In this document: piece by piece, positions 7,416-10,003 of the stretch
Numbering within the stretch: the first letter of the stretch is position 1
Layout: every line of letters starts with the position of its first letter
Source of the DNA: an uncultured Actinomycetes bacterium
GTDB lineage: Bacteria > Actinomycetota > Thermoleophilia > Solirubrobacterales > Thermoleophilaceae
Direction of reading: 5' to 3'
Assembly (NCBI GenBank): GCA_946481495.1
Contig: CAMLNW010000086.1
Coordinates: forward strand, 1-10,003
DNA length: 10,003 bases
Made by a program: the position numbers and the translations under genes
The notes under the pieces: generated by a model
What the model saw: the letters and a program-made list of their open reading frames with translations, nothing else
Told to the model about the DNA's origin: nothing
Databases searched by the model: none

Positions 7416-8540
7416 TCACCACTCCCTCAGCCGCGCGGTGATCAGGACGTCATCGTCGATCCGCTCGACCTCGCTGGCGACGGCGCGGACCGCGTCGTCG
7501 ATCGTCTCGACGCCCTCGCCCTCGATCGCGGCGCGCGCCTCCCGACCACCGGCGAACAGCGGCGCGACGAACATCCGCGCCTCGTCGATCTCGCCGGCCT
7601 CGAGAAATACGCCGGCGAGATGTGGACCGCCCTCGAGCAGCAGCGACTGGACGTCGCGCGCTCCGAGCTCGTCGAGCGCCGAGCAGACACGCGCGGCCTC
7701 GTTCTCGCCGGTCGTCACGATCACCTCGACACCGGCGTTGTGCAGTGCGTCAGTGGCAGTCCGCTTGGCGGCGCGCGAGCAGACGAGGATGACGGGGACC
7801 TCAGCAGCGCTGGCCACGAGCTGCGAGTCGAGCGGCAGGCTAGCCTCGGAGTCGAAGACGATGCGCCGCGGCTGGCGATCGACCCCCTCGATCCGCGCTG
7901 TCAGCAGCGGGTCGTCCTGGGTGGCGGTGTGGATGCCGACAGCGACGGCGTCGCACTCGGCGCGCCAGCGGTGAGCGCGAGCCCGGCTCGACTCGCCCGA
8001 GATCCACTGCGAGTCGCCGCTGCGCGTCGCGACCTTGCCATCGAGAGTCATCGCCGACTTGAAGATCACGAGCGGCCGACCGGTGCGGGCGTGCTTGCGA
8101 AATGGCTGGTTGAGCAGGCGCGCCGTCTCGGCGATGTCGCCATCCATGACCTCGACAGCGATTCCCTCGTCGCGCAGGATGCCGAGGCCACGGCCAGCGG
8201 CCTTCTCGGTCGGATCGTCGGAGGCGACGACCACGCGACCGATGCCCGCGGCAACGATCGCCTCGGTGCAGGGCGGTGTGCGTCCCTCGTGACAGCAGGG
8301 CTCGAGCGAGACATAGAGCGTCGCGCCGGCGGGGTCCTCGCCGCAGGCGGCCAGCGCCACCCGCTCGGCGTGCAGCTCACCGGCACGGGCGTGGAACCCC
8401 TCGCCGATCGTGCGGCCGTCCTTGACGATGACGGCACCGACGAGTGGATTTGGCGACGTGCTGCCGCGTGCGTTTCCGGCCAGCTCGACCGCGCGCCGAA
8501 GATGGCGCACGTCCTGCTCGGTGGCGGTGCTAGAGGCCAT
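7416..8540 (-). CDS. ribD: Bifunctional diaminohydroxyphosphoribosylaminopyrimidine deaminase / 5-amino-6-(5-phosphoribosylamino)uracil reductase
   Basis: RibD performs the second and third steps after GTP cyclohydrolase II: zinc-dependent deamination of the pyrimidine, then NADPH-dependent reduction of the ribose side chain. The deaminase domain (about 1-145) has PNPLVGAVIV at 30-39 and the zinc motif HAE at 57-59 with Cys82 and Cys91 in EPCCHEGRTPPC; Glu59 is the expected proton shuttle. The reductase domain begins near residue 156 with FKSAMTLDGKVAT and contains SGDSQWISG, a DDPLLTAR segment and LLLEGGPHLAG. The length of 374 residues is typical. The ATG at 8540 is the first gene of the minus-strand array and is transcribed away from the helicase gene. 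Its Shine-Dalgarno is weak. It is the likely control point for the operon. Confidence 0.96.
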   Translation of the reverse strand: MASSTATEQDVRHLRRAVELAGNARGSTSPNPLVGAVIVKDGRTIGEGFHARAGELHAERVALAACGEDPAGATLYVSLEPCCHEGRTPPCTEAIVAAGIGRVVVASDDPTEKAAGRGLGILRDEGIAVEVMDGDIAETARLLNQPFRKHARTGRPLVIFKSAMTLDGKVATRSGDSQWISGESSRARAHRWRAECDAVAVGIHTATQDDPLLTARIEGVDRQPRRIVFDSEASLPLDSQLVASAAEVPVILVCSRAAKRTATDALHNAGVEVIVTTGENEAARVCSALDELGARDVQSLLLEGGPHLAGVFLEAGEIDEARMFVAPLFAGGREARAAIEGEGVETIDDAVRAVASEVERIDDDVLITARLREW

Positions 8541-8562
8541 TCGGGGTTCCCGCGAGCCCAGA

Positions 8563-8578
8563 TTGACTCGCGAGTCAA
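8563..8578. promoter_or_regulatory. Perfect 16-base palindrome, candidate operator
   Basis: TTGACTCGCGAGTCAA is identical to its reverse complement over all 16 bases. Symmetry ends at the next base on each side. It starts 23 bases upstream of the ribD ATG and lies 54 bases upstream of the helicase ATG. A continuous palindrome of this size is a typical site for a dimeric repressor. It would sit near the predicted ribD transcription start, a good place to block that promoter. The regulator is not known, and no regulator gene is in the window. Confidence 0.5.
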
Positions 8579-8583
8579 CGATA
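8578..8583 (-). promoter_or_regulatory. Possible -10 element for the rib operon
   Basis: TATCGT on the minus strand fits the loose actinobacterial TANNNT pattern. It lies 37 bases before the ribD ATG and touches the 16-base palindrome. The expected transcription start would fall inside the palindrome, leaving a leader of about 30 bases. No good -35 hexamer is visible at normal spacing, so this is tentative. Confidence 0.25.
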
Positions 8584-8594
8584 CCAGTGGGGTC

Positions 8595-8614
8595 GTGTCC
8601 GACTGGCCGGACGC
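8595..8614. repeat. Imperfect inverted repeat in the divergent region
   Basis: GTGTCCG and CGGACGC can pair as seven base pairs (six Watson-Crick and one G-U) around the 6-base loop ACTGGC. It sits between the two TATCGT hexamers, where shared -35 regions would be expected. It may be a second protein-binding dyad. It could also be chance in GC-rich DNA. Confidence 0.3.
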
Positions 8615-8615
8615 C

Positions 8616-8621
8616 TATCGT
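8616..8621 (+). promoter_or_regulatory. Possible -10 element for the helicase gene
   Basis: TATCGT lies 11 bases upstream of the helicase ATG at 8633. If used, transcription would begin within a few bases of the start codon, giving a nearly leaderless message. That would fit the absence of any Shine-Dalgarno there. The -35 position (TCGTGT at 8593-8598) is a poor match, so support is weak. Confidence 0.22.
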
Positions 8622-8632
8622 CCCGCCGCCCG

Positions 8633-10003
8633 ATGGAAGCGCGCCCAGTCTCTACTCCTCCCCTCTCCCTCCCCTCCTGGCCGGATAACCGGCCGCTGCG
8701 GGAGTGGCAGCAGGCTGCGTTGGAGCGCGTGCTGGAGGCCCCGGGGGGTGACTTCCTAGCGTCGGCGACTCCCGCGGCGGGCAAGACGACGTTCGGGCTA
8801 CGCGTGGCCTACGAGCTGTTGCGACGGGGACTGGTGTCGCGGGTTTGCATCGCGGCGCCGACGACACACATCTGCCAGCAGTGGGCAGCGGACGCCGGTC
8901 GGTACGGGATCGAGCTGGAGCCGAACCGGCCAAACGCCGACGGGCCGGAGCCGAGGGACCGTCATGGCGTGGCGGTGACCTACCAGACGGTTGCGGCCGG
9001 GCCGAAGGTCCACCGGGCGGCGACGGCGGCGCGGCGGACGCTGCTGATTGCCGACGAGCCACACCATATGGGCGAGTTGGCGGCATGGGGCCAGAGCGCG
9101 GAGCTGGCGTTTGGCGGGGCCGGGTTCCGGCTGCTGCTGTCGGGAACGCCGTTCCGCTCGGACAACACCGCGATTCCGTGGGTCCGCTACGACGACGATT
9201 CGCTCAGCGCGGCCGACTACTCGTACTCCTACACCGACGCGCTCGTCGACGGCGTCTGCCGGCCGATTACCTTCCTCACCTACGGCGGCGAGATGGAGTG
9301 GGTCTCCGACGGCGAGACGCGCCGCTTCGACTTCGACGTCGTCCTCCCCCGCCAGGAGGCCGCGCGGCGGCTGCGCACCGCGCTCGATCCCAACGGCGAC
9401 TGGATCGGGCAGGTCCTGCGCGACGCCGACGAGCGGCTGACCGAGTGTCGCACGACCGGCCATCCGGACGCCGGCGGCCTGGTCGTCGCAGCCGACAAGG
9501 AGCACGCACGCCAGATTGCCCGCCGCCTCGGGACGATCGCCGGCGAGCAGCCCGCCGTCGTCACCTCCGACGACCCCGGCGCTTCCGCCGCGATCGAGCG
9601 CTTCGCCTCCGGCTCCGATCGCTGGCTCGTCTCCGTCCTGATGGTCAGCGAGGGCGTCGACATCCCCCGCCTGCGCGTCGGCGTCTACGCCACCGCCGCC
9701 CGCACCGAGCTCTTCTTCCGCCAGGTCGTCGGCCGCTTCGTCCGCCGCACCCCCACCCCCTCCCGCCAGATGAGCTTCCTCCTCCTCCCCGCCGACCCCC
9801 AGCTCAAACGCCTCGCCGCCACCATCGAGGAGGAGCGCCGCCACGCGCTGGCACTGGTTCCCGAGCTCGAGGAGCGCGACGCCCCGATCGAGCGCTCCCC
9901 CGCCTCCGACGGCTTCGTCGCCCTCTCCTCTAACGCCCGCCTCGACGACGTCATCTCCTCCACCACCCGCTCTGGCGATGTTCTCCACCTCTTCGCCGAT
10001 CTC
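8633..10003 (+). CDS. Superfamily 2 DEAD/DEAH-type helicase, 3' end outside window
   Basis: The frame is open from ATG 8633 through the right edge: 457 codons, no stop. It has an N-terminal LREWQQAAL block (22-30, Q-like motif), Walker A ATPAAGKTT at 45-53 (Lys51), a DEPH box at 141-144 (motif II) and SGTPFRSD at 170-177 (motif III). The second RecA-like domain carries SEGVDIP at 339-345 (motif V) and RQVVGRFVRR at 363-372 (motif VI, with Gln364, Arg368 and Arg371). Together these show an ATP-dependent nucleic acid translocase of the type III restriction Res/XPB-like group. Substrate and role are unknown. No nuclease, methylase or zinc-finger domain is visible in the part present. The gene is divergent from the rib operon and has no clear Shine-Dalgarno. 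Codons end mostly in G up to about 9170, and mostly in C after that. Confidence 0.88.
   Translation, partial: MEARPVSTPPLSLPSWPDNRPLREWQQAALERVLEAPGGDFLASATPAAGKTTFGLRVAYELLRRGLVSRVCIAAPTTHICQQWAADAGRYGIELEPNRPNADGPEPRDRHGVAVTYQTVAAGPKVHRAATAARRTLLIADEPHHMGELAAWGQSAELAFGGAGFRLLLSGTPFRSDNTAIPWVRYDDDSLSAADYSYSYTDALVDGVCRPITFLTYGGEMEWVSDGETRRFDFDVVLPRQEAARRLRTALDPNGDWIGQVLRDADERLTECRTTGHPDAGGLVVAADKEHARQIARRLGTIAGEQPAVVTSDDPGASAAIERFASGSDRWLVSVLMVSEGVDIPRLRVGVYATAARTELFFRQVVGRFVRRTPTPSRQMSFLLLPADPQLKRLAATIEEERRHALALVPELEERDAPIERSPASDGFVALSSNARLDDVISSTTRSGDVLHLFADL

Larger units (their letters stand above)
8541..8632. promoter_or_regulatory. Divergent intergenic control region between ribD and the helicase gene
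   Basis: This is the only non-coding stretch of note (92 bases) and it separates two divergently transcribed units, so promoters for both should lie here or overlap the gene starts. It contains a perfect palindrome, a second dyad and two outward-facing TATCGT hexamers, listed separately. I see no conserved FMN-riboswitch segments on the ribD side. Neither start codon has a strong Shine-Dalgarno. Confidence 0.6.

Noticed and set aside
8541..8632. FMN riboswitch upstream of ribD
   Set aside because: The space is too short, and the conserved RFN segments (such as the GGGGCAGGG-type block) are not present on the minus strand.
7080..8759. Plus-strand open frame running through ribD into the helicase start
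   Set aside because: It is opposite ribE and ribD and out of frame with the helicase. It has no recognisable motif.
8845..9933. Plus-strand open frame within the helicase gene, different frame
   Set aside because: It is out of frame with the motif-bearing sequence, and its product is an arginine/proline-rich run with no family features.
8798..9988. Minus-strand 396-codon open frame opposite the helicase
   Set aside because: Its Gly/Ala/Asp-rich product is what the codon pattern of the real plus-strand gene yields when read in reverse. The plus-strand frame from 8633 carries all helicase motifs.
1..10003. tRNA or rRNA genes, CRISPR arrays, insertion sequences, attachment sites
   Set aside because: The window is almost fully covered by coding sequence. 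I saw no spaced direct repeats, transposase-like proteins, terminal inverted repeats or tRNA-like cloverleaf segments.

Overview
The window is GC-rich bacterial chromosome from what looks like a high-GC Gram-positive organism. Gene order points to Actinobacteria, probably the deep-branching class Thermoleophilia. The downstream string rpmB-fakA-recG-rsmD-coaD, followed by a short conserved coiled-coil protein, is an actinobacterial arrangement that I also know from Streptomyces. The partial protein at the left edge resembles the form I associate with Thermoleophilia. The class assignment is inference from memory, not a search.

Layout: positions 1-8540 are one uninterrupted minus-strand array of ten genes, read right to left. 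First comes a full riboflavin set, ribD-ribE-ribBA-ribH, in the same order as the Bacillus rib operon. Together these enzymes turn GTP and ribulose 5-phosphate into riboflavin. Next are rpmB (ribosomal protein L28), a FakA-type DAK2-domain kinase, recG (branch-migrating helicase), rsmD (16S rRNA guanine methyltransferase), coaD (coenzyme A synthesis) and the start of a small coiled-coil protein. Junctions are 4-8 base overlaps or gaps of 1-41 bases, so one long transcript with translational coupling is likely. No internal promoter or terminator stands out.

Positions 8541-8632 are a 92-base divergent intergenic region. It holds a perfect 16-base palindrome, a second imperfect dyad, and two outward-facing TATCGT hexamers that could be -10 elements. 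It is too short for an FMN riboswitch and has none of that element's conserved segments.

From 8633 to the right edge a plus-strand gene encodes a superfamily 2 helicase that runs off the window. Its ATPase half and its second RecA-like half differ sharply in third-position base use (G-ending, then C-ending codons).

Most of the window is ordinary housekeeping. I found no convincing novel system. The best leads are the divergent control region, the helicase's split composition and unknown partners beyond the right edge, and unusual residues at the phosphate site of lumazine synthase.
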